A stretch of DNA of 56,288 nucleotides from a candidate division Kazan bacterium (GCA_003647645.1 QMNG01000005.1:1-56288); one strand, 5' to 3'. Positions 19,075 to 30,382 are shown, counted from the first letter of the stretch. Translations and numbers: made by a program. Notes: a model not told the origin generated them from the letters alone.

Positions 19075-19304
19075 CGCGAGGAAGCGCTTCCCCGCTCGGA
19101 AATTAATAATATGCCTGATTGAAAAAATGCTATATAGCTAATTCTATATATTTGTTCACTGCTAGTCAATATTTTTCATTTTCTCGACAGACTATTTACT
19201 TAAATAAAGCACATTATGAACCATTGTACATACTCCTGAATAAAAAAGAGGAAGCTGAAATCTCAACTCCCTCCAAAGTGCATGAGTGGCCTTGTGGGTT
19301 GCAT

Positions 19305-20141
19305 CTAGAAAAAGGACGCCCACGGGCCAAGAATGTGGATTTCTTTCTTTTCTTCCCAGACAATGTTACCTGCGTCTTTGTCCTCCTCGCTGGCATAGCG
19401 CTTAATGATCAGATCAGCAGTGAGAGGATCAAAGGCAATACCCTCCTCCGTCACAGCGTGTACTTGGATTGTACAGGAATCAGAGTCAACACGTTCCAAA
19501 GTCACCTCTATCTCCACTATAGATTGGTCAGGAATTCTGGGTTCAAAGTCGTCCCAAGTGGGCCACTCTACGAGATTCTCCACGCTTCCCTCGTAGATCG
19601 TCGAGAAGCTATCTTCCGGGCTGTGAATAAGCAATTCAGCCGAGAGAGTGCCTGTGGTTCCGCCAGATCCTCCTCCCCATGCCCCCGGGCGAACATAGTA
19701 CAGCTGAAGAATGGTTGGATATGGCTCATTCGTCAGCAGTATAGTGAAATACTTAGAGGCCGCTCTCAAGACAACCACTTCTTCCGCAATTGGATCGTTT
19801 TGTTGAAAAAGAGTAATCCGACACTCAAGATCCTCAAAGGTCATCGGGGTTTTCCAGAAAGTCCCGGAGGTTGATTGAATTATCTTACCGTCGCTAACCT
19901 CCCAGTTCACCGACCCAGCCAGTGCTTCTGGCGAAGAGATAGAAAGTTTAACAATCTCCCCTGATTGAGGCGAATAGTTTCCACTGCCTACGACAATGTC
20001 CACCTGAACCGGCTCTGTCAAGTCAGGTTCATCTACGTCAGGCGGGCCGAGGTCAAATTGAAAGTGTCTAACTCCTCCCCCTCCTCCACAGGAGGCGAGA
20101 AGAAAACAGACGATCACAAAGCCAGAAATCACCCTTATCAT
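19305..20141 (-). CDS. Putative lipoprotein, unknown function
   Basis: MIRVISGFVIVCFLLASCGGGG lipobox; AAGGAGG upstream of ATG at 20141. Confidence 0.75.
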   Translation of the reverse strand: MIRVISGFVIVCFLLASCGGGGGVRHFQFDLGPPDVDEPDLTEPVQVDIVVGSGNYSPQSGEIVKLSISSPEALAGSVNWEVSDGKIIQSTSGTFWKTPMTFEDLECRITLFQQNDPIAEEVVVLRAASKYFTILLTNEPYPTILQLYYVRPGAWGGGSGGTTGTLSAELLIHSPEDSFSTIYEGSVENLVEWPTWDDFEPRIPDQSIVEIEVTLERVDSDSCTIQVHAVTEEGIAFDPLTADLIIKRYASEEDKDAGNIVWEEKKEIHILGPWASFF

Positions 20142-20299
20142 CCATATCACCTCCTTTTGTTGTTAAAGGGCGAATTTCACCCCAAGGATACCAGATGTGG
20201 AAAAAAACTCCATCAGCTGATAAGAATAATCTGTTTAAGCAAAAAATAGCCTAGCTTCCCGCCCCTAATTATGGAAGACAAAAAGAAAAAGGGCATTCT

Positions 20300-20325
20300 G
20301 TTAGTCTGCTATATAGCAGACTAAC
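20300..20325. promoter_or_regulatory. 26-bp perfect palindrome in a divergent intergenic region
   Basis: GTTAGTCTGCTATATAGCAGACTAAC. Confidence 0.5.
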
Positions 20326-20362
20326 CAAAACATATTTTTTGCTACTCTGTTAGAATGTAATT

Positions 20363-20785
20363 GTGAAAATGAGAATAAAAAAAGCTGCTTTAAAGACTTT
20401 AAATAACTTCCTGCAGGTAATTCCTATTATTCTGGGAGTTTTTCTGCTCTTGAGTCTGGTTAACATAGCAATTTCCCCAAGTTTTTACGCTAAAATATTT
20501 ACTCACAATTCCCTGCTCGATTCTGTAATTGGCGCTGCTTTGGGCAGTATATCGGCAGGCAATCCTTTGACGAGCTATATCATTGGGGGCGAACTTCTTG
20601 AACAAGGAGTTGGTTTAATAGCAGTGACTGCCTTCTTGCTCGGCTGGGTGACAGTTGGCCTTATTCAATTGCCGGCGGAAAGTTTAATGCTGGGCAAGCG
20701 CTTCGCTATCATCCGTAACATTATTAGCTTCATCATGGCAATCATTATCGCTATTTTGACTGTTTTTACTCTTACATTAATCTAG
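20363..20785 (+). CDS. Membrane protein, probable half of a split permease
   Basis: Four predicted TM segments; directly abuts the next permease-like ORF. Confidence 0.7.
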   Translation: MKMRIKKAALKTLNNFLQVIPIILGVFLLLSLVNIAISPSFYAKIFTHNSLLDSVIGAALGSISAGNPLTSYIIGGELLEQGVGLIAVTAFLLGWVTVGLIQLPAESLMLGKRFAIIRNIISFIMAIIIAILTVFTLTLI

Positions 20786-21301
20786 ATGAAAAGTATCATA
20801 CAAAAAATCGGCGGCGGATGGACCTTCCTGATTATTGCCCTCTTGATCTACGGAATAACGGCTCTTGTTTATCCCACTCTGGCTCTGCCTGTCCTCACAT
20901 CCTTTGGTCAGCTCATGGGGAAGATTTTGCCTATATTGGCTTTTGTTTTTGTTTTGATCTTCATCTTTAATCTTTTTCTTGAACCCAAAACAATCACCAA
21001 ATATGTAGGCAGACAATCCGGCTGGAAAGGGTGGGTGCTAGCCATTGTGGGCGGTATTATTTCAATGGGAGCTATCTATATGTGGTATCCTCTCTTGGCT
21101 GATTTAAAAGAAAAGGGGATGAGCAATGCTTTAGTCGCCACTTTCCTTTACAACCGGGCGATCAAGCTCCAGCTTCTGCCGTTTTTAATCTATTATTTTG
21201 GCTGGACTTTCACAATTATTATGACAATTTATATGATTATATTTTCGGTCATCAACGGCCTGTTAGTGGAAAAGTTTACTAATAATTCAAATAAGGAGTA
21301 G
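20786..21301 (+). CDS. Permease-like membrane protein (second half)
   Basis: VGRQSGWKGWVLAIVGGIISMGAIYMWYPLLADLKEKGMSNALVATFLYNRAIKLQLLPF; YraQ/DUF318-like pattern. Confidence 0.7.
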   Translation: MKSIIQKIGGGWTFLIIALLIYGITALVYPTLALPVLTSFGQLMGKILPILAFVFVLIFIFNLFLEPKTITKYVGRQSGWKGWVLAIVGGIISMGAIYMWYPLLADLKEKGMSNALVATFLYNRAIKLQLLPFLIYYFGWTFTIIMTIYMIIFSVINGLLVEKFTNNSNKE

Positions 21302-21303
21302 AG

Positions 21304-21612
21304 ATGAAAATTGCAGTGGCTGCCACCAACAAAAATAAAAATTCAGAAATTAGCCCTTTAGGAGGCAGAGCTCCTTTTTACCTAATCTTTAATGAAAAGG
21401 GAGAATTGTTGGATTCCCTGTCAAATCCTTTCGCAGTGGGCGGAGGAGGAGCTGGTTTTGCAGTGGCCAAAATGCTGGCTGACAGAAAAATAGACACAGT
21501 GATAGCTGGCGGTTTCGGGTCCAATATGATAGGGGCTTTAGAAGAACGGGGATTGAAATACTATGAAATGAGCGGCAACGCCCAAAAAGCGGTATCAAAA
21601 GCCATCTCCTAG
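21304..21612 (+). CDS. NifX/NifB-type dinitrogenase iron-molybdenum cofactor-binding-like protein
   Basis: MKIAVAATNKNKNSEISPLGGRAPFYLIF...GGGGAGFAVAKMLADRKIDTVIAGGFGSNMIGALEERGLKYYE. Confidence 0.85.
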   Translation: MKIAVAATNKNKNSEISPLGGRAPFYLIFNEKGELLDSLSNPFAVGGGGAGFAVAKMLADRKIDTVIAGGFGSNMIGALEERGLKYYEMSGNAQKAVSKAIS

Positions 21613-21807
21613 TTTGGACGGAAACGGTAAGACATTTTATCCAACGAACAGCTGAAACGACTGGCATAGATTTTTTGTTATCTTTTCTAAAAAAGTGACC
21701 ATTGGTGAAACGCAATGCAGCGCTTCAAAAAAATAGCAAACGGAAGTGCCAAAAACTTATTTTTCTTTTTTAGATTCCGGATCAGGCCCGGAACGACAAA
21801 GGGGAAA

Positions 21808-22215
21808 CTATTTCCCCAAAAAGCGCCGCAAATATAAGTCTTTGTCTTCCTTTCCCGACTTTTTGGCCTTTTTCTTAGGAAAGTCAAGAAAGATAAACTT
21901 AGCCAAATAAATCAATTCGACAATAAAGTAGACAAATAAAATAGCCGGCCACAATCTCCAAGATAAATAGGGGATACCTTCAAATCGGAACCAGATCAAC
22001 GCTAAACCAAACCAGCCGACAATGAACCCGGTCCGAGTTAAACGAATGGCAATTTGGCGCTTAAAATAATTCCATTTCCCCGCTTTGAAACTTATAATCG
22101 TGCTCATCAATACTATAAGGATGAGTGCCGCCAATACGTAGGTCGAACCCGGGAAAGTTGCACCGGGGAAGTTATCAAAAAAATACGAAATATGAAATAA
22201 GTTTGCGAATGACAT
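21808..22215 (-). CDS. Hypothetical membrane protein
   Basis: Three hydrophobic segments; plausible start downstream of gyrA. Confidence 0.65.
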   Translation of the reverse strand: MSFANLFHISYFFDNFPGATFPGSTYVLAALILIVLMSTIISFKAGKWNYFKRQIAIRLTRTGFIVGWFGLALIWFRFEGIPYLSWRLWPAILFVYFIVELIYLAKFIFLDFPKKKAKKSGKEDKDLYLRRFLGK

Positions 22216-22292
22216 AAGTTAGTATTTAGTATATTGCATTTAGTATTTAGTGTCTTTTTATTCTCTATACCCTATACCCCATACTTCATACT

Positions 22293-25184
22293 CTACTTCA
22301 ATTTTCTCCTAGTAAATCCCCCACCTGCCCGACCGCGAGGCTGCTGGCGAGGCCTGCTCTTAGTTTTCACCTTGGTTTTGGTTCGACTAACCGCTTTTGG
22401 CACAGCTTTTTTAGTTAGTTTACGCTTGATAAATCCAACTTTCGCTCTACCTGCCTTTTGGGCCGTTCGAACAAGCTTCGGCTGTTTGCCTTTGGCGGTC
22501 TTACTTTTACTAGCCAATCGACTAATGCTCCGACCAGAAATTTTGCTTTTAAGTTTGCGTTTGGTAAATTCCTTAGCTTTCTTTTTGCTGGCAGCTGGTA
22601 AGCTAACCCTCTTTTTCTCCCTAGCCGGCAGACTTGGTTCAACCTTGGCAGCCACGGCCTTTGCTTTATCTTCAGTAACCTCCGCGTTGGGATCCTCTAC
22701 ACTACCGTCTTCACCTTCCATCACCAACACAGTAAACGAAGCTACTTTATCATTCCCCTTCAATCGCATTACTCTGACCCCCTGTGTGGCTCGCCCTAGT
22801 ATCGAGATTCCCTTGAGAGGCAAACGAATAATTTGACCGGATGTTGAAGTAATAATAATATCTGTATTCAACTTGCGCTGAACCAGCCTGGCGCCAATGA
22901 TCTTGCCGGTTTTATTTGTAACATTCATAGTTTTAACGCCGCTGCCGCCTCGCTTCTGAACATTATACTGGGACACCATAGTTTGTTTGCCAAGACCTCG
23001 TTCAGAAATAACAAGCAGATTCATTGGCACACCCCGCTTGGCCACATCAGCACCAACCACCTCGTCATCCTTCTTCAGCCGGATTCCCCGTACTCCACGA
23101 GTGGAACGGCCCAGAGGTCTGGCATCAGATTCATTAAAACGAATGGATTGACCATTGCGCGTAACTATCATGACCTCATCGCCTTTAGCCGATGTTCTTA
23201 CCCACTTCAGTGCATCTTTCTCATCCAATTTAATAGCAATAAGGCCATTGTTCCTGATATTCCTGTAGGCGGCCATCTTAGTTTTTTTAATGACTCCATT
23301 TTTGGTAATCATTATGAAATCCTCATCTTCTTTAAACTCGGCCACTCCAATCATCGCTGTAACTAATTCATCCGGAGCAATTTGGATCAGGTTGACTACT
23401 GCTGTACCTTTGGCAATACGGCCGGCCTTCGGCACCTCAAACACTTTGCGCTTAAATACTCGCCCGCGATCGGTAAAGAAAAGAATGTCATCATGATTAT
23501 TAACAACACGGATGCTGTTAATCTGATCCTCTTCTTTCGTTGTCATGCCGATAACCCCCTTGCCGCCTCTCCGCTGAGTTCGGTAATCATCAATGGGTTG
23601 GCGCTTGACATAGCCGCCCACAGTCATTGTTACTACCACCTCCTCATTGGGAATAAGATCCATATCCGTGAAATCGCCAACCCCTCCCTTAGAAACCCGA
23701 GTTTTGCGCTCATCACCGTATTTTTCTTTCATTTCTTCGGATTCCTTAACTATCACCTCGTCTATCTTTTTGGGGTCACCAAGCAAGATCTTAAGTTCTT
23801 TGATGAGCTTCTGTTTTTCTTTGTATTCGTCCTCGACCTTCTTACGCTCCAAGCCAGCCAGTGCCTGCAGTCGCATTTCCAAAATGGCCGACGCTTGGAT
23901 ATCAGACAATTTGAATTTTTTCTTTAGGTTGGCGTGGGCGTCCTCTTTGGTTTCAGATTTTTTGATGGTTTTAATAACCGCATCAATATTATCCAAGGCA
24001 ATTTTGAAGCCCTCCAACACATGTGCCCGCTCTTTGGCCTTATTCAGCTCATACTGAGTTCGACGCGTAACTACATCACGCCGATGATCGATGAATTGCT
24101 GTAATGCCTGCTTTAAATTCAAAACCTTGGGCTGTAAACCTTTGTCAACAAGAGCCAGCAAGTTGACATGAAAAGTAGTCTGCATTTGTGTCATCTTAAA
24201 CAGCTGATTCAGAACTTTCTGGGGATAGGCATCTTTGCGTAGTTCTATGACTACTCGAATACCATCCCTGTCCGACTCATCACGAAGGTCACTAATCCCG
24301 ATCATCTTTTTGGCTTTGACCAAATTGGCAACCGATTCGATAAGTGCAGCTTTATTCACCTGGTACGGCAACTCCGAAACGATGATCCGATGGCCTCCTT
24401 TGTGTTCAACAATCTCAGCTACCCCTCGCATTACAATACCGCCCTTGCCGGTTTCATACGCAGCTTTAATATCTTTAATATTGAAAATTACGCCACCAGT
24501 GGGAAAATCGGGGCCCTTCACATACTCCATCAGATCATCAACGGTGGCATCAGGATTTTTGATTAAGTAGATGATGGCATCCATTAACTCATTAAGATTG
24601 TGAGGCGGAATGTTAGTAGCCATGCCCACAGCAATTCCGACTGTGCCATTCAACAACAACTGCGGCACGCGAGTTGGCAACACAGTCGGTTCTTGCTTGG
24701 TGTTGGAATAGTTGTCAATAAAATCAACTGTTTCCTTGTCTATATCAGAAAGAATCTCCTCGGCAATGCTGGTCATTCTGGCCTCGGTGTAGCGATTAGC
24801 AGCGGCCGGATCCCCATCTATGGAGCCGTAGTTGCCCTGTCCATCCACCAGGGGATAGCGCATATTCCACGGCTGGGCTAATCTAACCATCGCATCATAA
24901 ACAGCCACATCACCGTGAGGATGATAAAAGGCAATTACAGTTCCCGACACCTCAGCGCTCTTGCGATATTTGGCCGTATGTCTTAGACCCGACTCCATCA
25001 TAGAATACAAAATACGCCGATGGACTGGCTTTAAACCATCTCGCACATCAGGCAGGGCCCGGGAAACAATGACGCTCATTGCGTAACTTAAATAAGAATC
25101 CTGCATCTCGGTCTCTATCTGTATATCACGGATCTTACCTATGTTGCTTTCAATTTCGTCTTTGTTTTCGTCTTGTTTGTCCAT
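22293..25184 (-). CDS. gyrA: DNA gyrase subunit A with basic C-terminal extension
   Basis: [49 protein letters not shown] GyrA-box-like; tail of >100 aa rich in K/R/A/S. Confidence 0.97.
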   Translation of the reverse strand: MDKQDENKDEIESNIGKIRDIQIETEMQDSYLSYAMSVIVSRALPDVRDGLKPVHRRILYSMMESGLRHTAKYRKSAEVSGTVIAFYHPHGDVAVYDAMVRLAQPWNMRYPLVDGQGNYGSIDGDPAAANRYTEARMTSIAEEILSDIDKETVDFIDNYSNTKQEPTVLPTRVPQLLLNGTVGIAVGMATNIPPHNLNELMDAIIYLIKNPDATVDDLMEYVKGPDFPTGGVIFNIKDIKAAYETGKGGIVMRGVAEIVEHKGGHRIIVSELPYQVNKAALIESVANLVKAKKMIGISDLRDESDRDGIRVVIELRKDAYPQKVLNQLFKMTQMQTTFHVNLLALVDKGLQPKVLNLKQALQQFIDHRRDVVTRRTQYELNKAKERAHVLEGFKIALDNIDAVIKTIKKSETKEDAHANLKKKFKLSDIQASAILEMRLQALAGLERKKVEDEYKEKQKLIKELKILLGDPKKIDEVIVKESEEMKEKYGDERKTRVSKGGVGDFTDMDLIPNEEVVVTMTVGGYVKRQPIDDYRTQRRGGKGVIGMTTKEEDQINSIRVVNNHDDILFFTDRGRVFKRKVFEVPKAGRIAKGTAVVNLIQIAPDELVTAMIGVAEFKEDEDFIMITKNGVIKKTKMAAYRNIRNNGLIAIKLDEKDALKWVRTSAKGDEVMIVTRNGQSIRFNESDARPLGRSTRGVRGIRLKKDDEVVGADVAKRGVPMNLLVISERGLGKQTMVSQYNVQKRGGSGVKTMNVTNKTGKIIGARLVQRKLNTDIIITSTSGQIIRLPLKGISILGRATQGVRVMRLKGNDKVASFTVLVMEGEDGSVEDPNAEVTEDKAKAVAAKVEPSLPAREKKRVSLPAASKKKAKEFTKRKLKSKISGRSISRLASKSKTAKGKQPKLVRTAQKAGRAKVGFIKRKLTKKAVPKAVSRTKTKVKTKSRPRQQPRGRAGGGFTRRKLK

Positions 25185-25234
25185 ACAAATCTAGAATTGC
25201 CATTTTTCATCCGGCATTCTTCATTCTTCATTAT

Positions 25235-26275
25235 TTATTGTTGTACCCATGTATCTATCAGCCAGCTGCCATTTGTTTTTAGCAGCACAAACTTCCACTC
25301 TTCGGTGATATTGGAATTGTCGGGGGTAATTTTTTCTAAGCTACTACGGATCTCAATGTTTGTATCATTAACAATGGTCGTGTTCAGAATCCTGAAACTA
25401 TCAATATCGGACGAATCTTCCATCAGACCGGCAATTTTATTGGCGTCACTGGCTTTAGCCCCGCTGGTAAGATAATTCAACATTCCCTCAGAATCCCTGT
25501 TTCGCCATGCCTCAGCAAACTGGCTAACCACTTGTTCAGCCGCTTGGCGCTCAGCCTTATCCTGCTCCTCCTGCGTACCGTACTCTCTTATTTTTTCTTC
25601 TAGTAAACCCTTGATGTTGGTCGGCAAATTAAAGATTATCCGCGGCAGGTTAGCCTGCACATAGTCGTTGCCAACCAACAACATGTCGTCGTAAGACTTC
25701 TCCATATTTTCACCATAGATGAGTAATTGATCGAGTTCATCGATGCTGTCGATATCCTCTGCTCGACTGACGATCCGTTTTAATTCTGCCAACATTTTGC
25801 TGTAATCGTCCAAAAAACTGTTTAATTTACTGGCAAATGTACTGGCTGTGATGTTTAGGCCCGTCTGGCCGCGAATATCAAAGATGCCATCACGGATGGT
25901 GCGATTAGCATCATTAACCTCTGCTTCAAACGAATCTCTGCCGGCCGTTGCCATGTCGTCGAAGGTCTCGATCTGCTCAAAAGCATTGGTCAGCTCGATG
26001 CTGACCAGCACCGTTTCATCCCAAACGTTTTCCAGCACTTTACTGCTGGCCAGCCCCTGGCTTTGAAAATTATAGTAATAATAGGAAGCCAATCCGCCAA
26101 TTAAAACGATAATAACTGCTGCGAATACTGTCAGCATCACGCCCATTTTTCGCTTGGGCGGCTCAGGTGTTGGCACTTTGGGTTCTTTTATTTTAAGATT
26201 TTCGCCCTCAATATCAGAAGGATTATTTCCCTCTTCATTCATTTCTTCTTGACTAATATTTTCTTCTATTTCCAT
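25235..26275 (-). CDS. Hypothetical single-TM protein with extracytoplasmic region
   Basis: KRKMGVMLTVFAAVIIVLIGGLASYYYYNF TM; C-terminal EEWKFVLLKTNGSWLIDTW. Confidence 0.75.
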   Translation of the reverse strand: MEIEENISQEEMNEEGNNPSDIEGENLKIKEPKVPTPEPPKRKMGVMLTVFAAVIIVLIGGLASYYYYNFQSQGLASSKVLENVWDETVLVSIELTNAFEQIETFDDMATAGRDSFEAEVNDANRTIRDGIFDIRGQTGLNITASTFASKLNSFLDDYSKMLAELKRIVSRAEDIDSIDELDQLLIYGENMEKSYDDMLLVGNDYVQANLPRIIFNLPTNIKGLLEEKIREYGTQEEQDKAERQAAEQVVSQFAEAWRNRDSEGMLNYLTSGAKASDANKIAGLMEDSSDIDSFRILNTTIVNDTNIEIRSSLEKITPDNSNITEEWKFVLLKTNGSWLIDTWVQQ

Positions 26276-26302
26276 CCCGCCAAAAAATTTTGCTATGTTT
26301 AT

Positions 26303-26364
26303 TAAGTACTAATTTTGTAATCCTGTTTGTCAGCCCGTTTGCTAATTTTCTAACGGGACAGATC
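26303..26364 (-). repeat. Leader repeat, copy 1
   Basis: Minus strand GATCTGTCCCGTTAGAAAATTAGCAAACGGGCTGACAAACAGGATTACAAAATTAGTACTTA, similar to 53106-53165. Confidence 0.65.
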
Positions 26365-26482
26365 CCTTTAATTGGAAGCTTTGACTATGTATTCTGCGGA
26401 GTATCTAAAAACCTCCCATATGAGGTAAATATACCTGAAAATGGCCCTTTTTGCCACCCCTTTTGCGTAAAAATTTAGACAG

Positions 26483-27301
26483 CTAGACAGCCAGATCACG
26501 CTTGTTCCAGACAATCAAACCTATAGCTGTGGCCACAACAATTATTCCAATTAGGACAACTAAGCTCCAGTCGTCAAATGAAGCGGTAGTTAAAATGTCA
26601 TCGGGCTTGCCGTAGTAATGAAAAATGGAAAAGTACTGCAGACTCTCCCAATCTTCTTGCAATCTGGCAAACAAATCGGCGACATAAGACAGGGCCAAAA
26701 AGACCATCCCAAACAACATTGCCCGGCCGCGTTCATTTACCAGTGAGGAAAACATCAGACAGACGGCCAACAGTCCAGTAAAAAACAGAATGGCTACAAA
26801 AATAAATAGCCAGTAGCCCTCGACTGGAGCAGTTTCAAATTCCAATAAATTGGCCTGAAGAAGAAATCCGCAAATTGACGCAAAAACCAACACGACGATT
26901 CCAATGATCCCGGCAAAGAATTTGGAAAGAAACATCTTTGTGCGGGTTACCGGCTGCGACAAAACCAAAGCCACAGTACCTTGTTCCACTTCACCGGCTA
27001 AAACACGGGCCGAAAAACCTATAACGAAGGCGCCCACAATAATCACCCAAAACAAACTCAGGTGTTCCATCGATAGAAAAGATTCAAATTGGAGCCCCCC
27101 TTCAAAAAAATTAGACGCTCCAAATGCCTCCAAAAATCCCTCCGGCATCGCCTTAAACATCTCCGTATAAACGCCACTGAGATTATCAACAATCGTATAC
27201 ATTGATGCCAAAAGCATACTATACCCGAATAATGACGCAGCATAAATTGTGATGGTCACCCAATAACTTCTTAAGGTTTGTATAAATATCGGCCAGCTCA
27301 T
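26483..27301 (-). CDS. ABC-2 type transporter permease
   Basis: Six TM-like segments; EVEQGTVALVLSQPVTRTKMFLSKFFAG; adjacent to ATPase. Confidence 0.9.
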   Translation of the reverse strand: MSWPIFIQTLRSYWVTITIYAASLFGYSMLLASMYTIVDNLSGVYTEMFKAMPEGFLEAFGASNFFEGGLQFESFLSMEHLSLFWVIIVGAFVIGFSARVLAGEVEQGTVALVLSQPVTRTKMFLSKFFAGIIGIVVLVFASICGFLLQANLLEFETAPVEGYWLFIFVAILFFTGLLAVCLMFSSLVNERGRAMLFGMVFLALSYVADLFARLQEDWESLQYFSIFHYYGKPDDILTTASFDDWSLVVLIGIIVVATAIGLIVWNKRDLAV

Positions 27302-27388
27302 TTTGTTAGAAATCCTCTCTGTAATTGTTTATTTGGTATGCTGTGGTTTTATTCATCGGCCCGTCTGATGGATTTTAAATAAGGCAAA

Positions 27389-28258
27389 TTATTTATAGTA
27401 AGTCAGGAATATATCTTCAATGTTGGGCTTAGTCACACTTAAATCGGCAATCTGGTATTGGCTTAACCATCTGAGCATGTCCTGGACAGAACCGGTCGTT
27501 TGAATACGAACGGTTTTGCCGCTTTGAGCCAAAACGTTTAGGCCTGCCAATGCCTCTGGACTGGGTTTATCTACAAAAGTGATATCAAATATCGCAGCGC
27601 CCTTGCGGACAAGCTCATGAATATCTTCCACATCAACAATCCTGCCATCTTTGATAATGATGGCCCTGTCACATACCTTCTGAACCTCTGTTAGATCATG
27701 AGACGACAGAAAGACAGTTGTACCGCTCCCTTTTAAGCTCTTTAATACCGCATACAGATTTTCCTTCATGATCGGATCCAGTCCATTGGTTGGTTCATCA
27801 AGTATCAAAAGTTTGGGATGATGAACCAATGCCTGCACCAACGCCAACTTTTTCCGATTTCCACTAGAATAGTCCTTAATTCGGCGCTTGGTATCCAACT
27901 TAAAAATCTCTAACAGACGAGATAACGAAAGACCATTTTTGTGTTTGTGGAAACTCTTTAACCAACTCAAAAGCTCGCGACCTTTCATATGTGGATACAA
28001 AAAATTCTCGCCTGAAATAAAGCCGATTTCGCGATGAATCGCCACTGCATTGTTCTTGCTGTCCATCCCAAAAATCTTAATCTTCCCGCGATCGGCTCGG
28101 ATAAAGTCCAACATTAAGCGAATGGCAGTGGTCTTGCCTGCGCCGTTAGGGCCTAAAAATCCGAATATCTCGCCCTCATTAACCTCAAAATTAAGATCTT
28201 CAACTCCGCGATTTTTTCCATAAAATTTGGTTAGTCCCCGAACTTCAATGACCTTCAT
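27389..28258 (-). CDS. ABC transporter ATP-binding protein
   Basis: GFLGPNGAGKTTAIRLML, YSSGNRKKLALVQALVHHPKLLILDEPTNGLDP. Confidence 0.96.
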   Translation of the reverse strand: MKVIEVRGLTKFYGKNRGVEDLNFEVNEGEIFGFLGPNGAGKTTAIRLMLDFIRADRGKIKIFGMDSKNNAVAIHREIGFISGENFLYPHMKGRELLSWLKSFHKHKNGLSLSRLLEIFKLDTKRRIKDYSSGNRKKLALVQALVHHPKLLILDEPTNGLDPIMKENLYAVLKSLKGSGTTVFLSSHDLTEVQKVCDRAIIIKDGRIVDVEDIHELVRKGAAIFDITFVDKPSPEALAGLNVLAQSGKTVRIQTTGSVQDMLRWLSQYQIADLSVTKPNIEDIFLTYYK

Positions 28259-28428
28259 TTTGAATTTAAATTATAAGTTAAGAATAATGAGTTACGAATA
28301 TTTTTCACTTTTGTTGTCCTGAATTAATTTGGGGATCTACTCGCTCCAAGACACCGTCCGATACAAGCGGAGGTTCTGAGATAAATTTATACTAAACTTG
28401 CCCGACGTATTTAAAACTACACTACCTT

Positions 28429-28476
28429 GTTTTGTCAGCCTGCTTCCCAAGCTCACTAAATTTCCGGCGGGATGAG
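28429..28476 (-). repeat. Leader repeat, divergent copy 3
   Basis: Minus strand CATCCCGCCGGAAATTTAGTGAGCTTGGGAAGCAGGCTGACAAAACAAGG. Confidence 0.45.
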
Positions 28477-28547
28477 CAATAGAGCAGTATACACACAAAC
28501 TCGCGGACAAGTCAACACTCCGCTCCTAGAGCAGATTTATTTACACA

Positions 28548-28586
28548 AATAGTAAATACTATAGTATATACTATAGTATATATTAT
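28548..28586. repeat. AT-only palindromic repeat, copy 1
   Basis: aatagtaaatactatagtatatactatagtatatattat. Confidence 0.8.
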
Positions 28587-28596
28587 CCTCCCTTAA

Positions 28597-29580
28597 TTAT
28601 TCAACCGACAGATCAAAGCAAGTCAAACCGATACCATGATAGAATCGCTGAAAACGGCTGCTTGGTTCGGGAGATGCCAACCTTGAATCGTCTTTATCTT
28701 CTGCCGTAAATTCCGTATCGAAAGTAGCACACAATTCATAAGTAGTGCCGGTGAGAACCCTGTATTTGAACCTTTCTTTAGTTACCGGATCAACCATGCC
28801 GTCCTCGGCAATGTACACCCGCGGATCTTGAATTAGTTCGTCTAAAGTTTTTGGTAGCCGACCATGACCAACATCTTTGCCCCAACCATAAAAACTTTGG
28901 ATATTCTCTTGCAAGCTGGATAATCTTTCAACCCGGGTCGCATCCAGGCGCTTGACCCGCCGTACAGCCGGACTGTCGATAATAAAGAAAGTGCCAACTA
29001 CTGTGGCTGTTACCAAAATAACTACAACCCATTCAAAAATCTTGAATCCAGAACCCAGCCGCCTTTGGTTGCCATCAAAAAACTTCAGATGCCACCACTG
29101 ATATCCTAATATAGCCGCCGCAATTGATAAGGTAATTGCGGTGTGAATTAAAAATCTGGAGACCAGCGTCCCGCCCAAAAAAGAAATGAACAAAGCGATC
29201 AGCTGCCAGATGATTATCAGAATAACCACCACCAATGTAATGTAGATAAGCCAGTGTCTGACTCCTGTATTGTGTCTCATCTTACCGGACCCCAGCATCC
29301 GATTTGCCAGCCAGTTTATATACAAAAATATCGGAAAGGCAATGATCACTGCCGCCAGAAATCCAATGATTGCCGAATCGTTCAAAAAATTGCCGAAATC
29401 GACCGCATCGGGCAAAAATCGGTTCACCAGCGCCTTAGCCAAAAAGTTAAACCCAACGCTGGAAATTACCAATGTAGCGTAGCTCAGCAGATAAACGAAC
29501 CCGTCACGAGCCAAATTGTATCGGCTTTCATTCATTGCATCGCAATTATACACCAACCAAAAAGGGTATTCTACCCGCAA
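28597..29580 (-). CDS. DUF5671-like multi-TM membrane protein
   Basis: YNLARDGFVYLLSYATLVISSVGFNFLAKALVNRFLPD and further TM segments. Confidence 0.75.
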   Translation of the reverse strand: MRVEYPFWLVYNCDAMNESRYNLARDGFVYLLSYATLVISSVGFNFLAKALVNRFLPDAVDFGNFLNDSAIIGFLAAVIIAFPIFLYINWLANRMLGSGKMRHNTGVRHWLIYITLVVVILIIIWQLIALFISFLGGTLVSRFLIHTAITLSIAAAILGYQWWHLKFFDGNQRRLGSGFKIFEWVVVILVTATVVGTFFIIDSPAVRRVKRLDATRVERLSSLQENIQSFYGWGKDVGHGRLPKTLDELIQDPRVYIAEDGMVDPVTKERFKYRVLTGTTYELCATFDTEFTAEDKDDSRLASPEPSSRFQRFYHGIGLTCFDLSVE

Positions 29581-29620
29581 ACAGAATGTCTTTTATGCTC
29601 CTTGTTAAAACTGCCTAAAT

Positions 29621-30382
29621 TTAAGTTAATGTAACTAAAGTGCCCTCAGCATCTGTGCATTCCGGGACCATATCAACAGGAAAATCGTAGCCCTCAATGT
29701 CAGCGCAGAGAACATCGCCGCTGCCGTCAAATATCAACTTCCAGCCGCCATCACCATTAAATGCCAGCCAGGTACTGCCACCCGGCTCGCCAGCGAATGC
29801 GACGCTGCCGGAGGCAAACACCTTCACTCGTTTTTCCATTACTACTTCAATTTCGTCTATCGGCTTGTTATATTTTTCAGCGAAAAGCGCGGCGATCTGT
29901 TCTTCGTCTGTTGCTTCAGCCACCGGTTCCTCCTCCAGCTCACCGCAACTAACCTTTACGTAATATGTTACAGGATCCGCCCCCAGGCCCTCCTCGCCGC
30001 CGGTCACACCACTTTCGACAACACAAACCAGAGTGCCTTTGTTATAACCAGTCAGTCCAGCAATTGTACCGGCGGTCATATTGGCCGCATCAACTTCGAA
30101 TTCTCGGCCTTCCAAAAAATCACCAATCAAATCTTGCTGTTCATTGGTAAGTCCATCCGCTTCTATACCTACACCTGTAATTGTCAGACTGTCCGCCCCT
30201 TCAACCATCCAAGTAAATTCAGTATCCTGAGCCGCTGAAAAATCGATCTCAGTGCTCGTCTTCATGTCATTAAGTAAGCTCAACGGCGTTTCTGTCTGTA
30301 TGTTTTTCCCTCCAGACCAGTAGTAAATTCCTGCCAGGACCACCAAAATAACAATAATTAAAGCAAATCCTCCTCCACGCAT
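29621..30382 (-). CDS. Hypothetical anchored/secreted protein
   Basis: N-terminal TM (GFALIIVILVVLAGIYYWSGG); C-terminal GGWKLIFDGSGDVLCADIEGYDFPVDMVPECTD. Confidence 0.75.
   Translation of the reverse strand: MRGGGFALIIVILVVLAGIYYWSGGKNIQTETPLSLLNDMKTSTEIDFSAAQDTEFTWMVEGADSLTITGVGIEADGLTNEQQDLIGDFLEGREFEVDAANMTAGTIAGLTGYNKGTLVCVVESGVTGGEEGLGADPVTYYVKVSCGELEEEPVAEATDEEQIAALFAEKYNKPIDEIEVVMEKRVKVFASGSVAFAGEPGGSTWLAFNGDGGWKLIFDGSGDVLCADIEGYDFPVDMVPECTDAEGTLVTLT

Noticed and set aside
19119-19874. 251-aa + strand ORF
   Set aside because: Antisense to a lipoprotein gene that has a good lipobox and Shine-Dalgarno; no recognisable domain.
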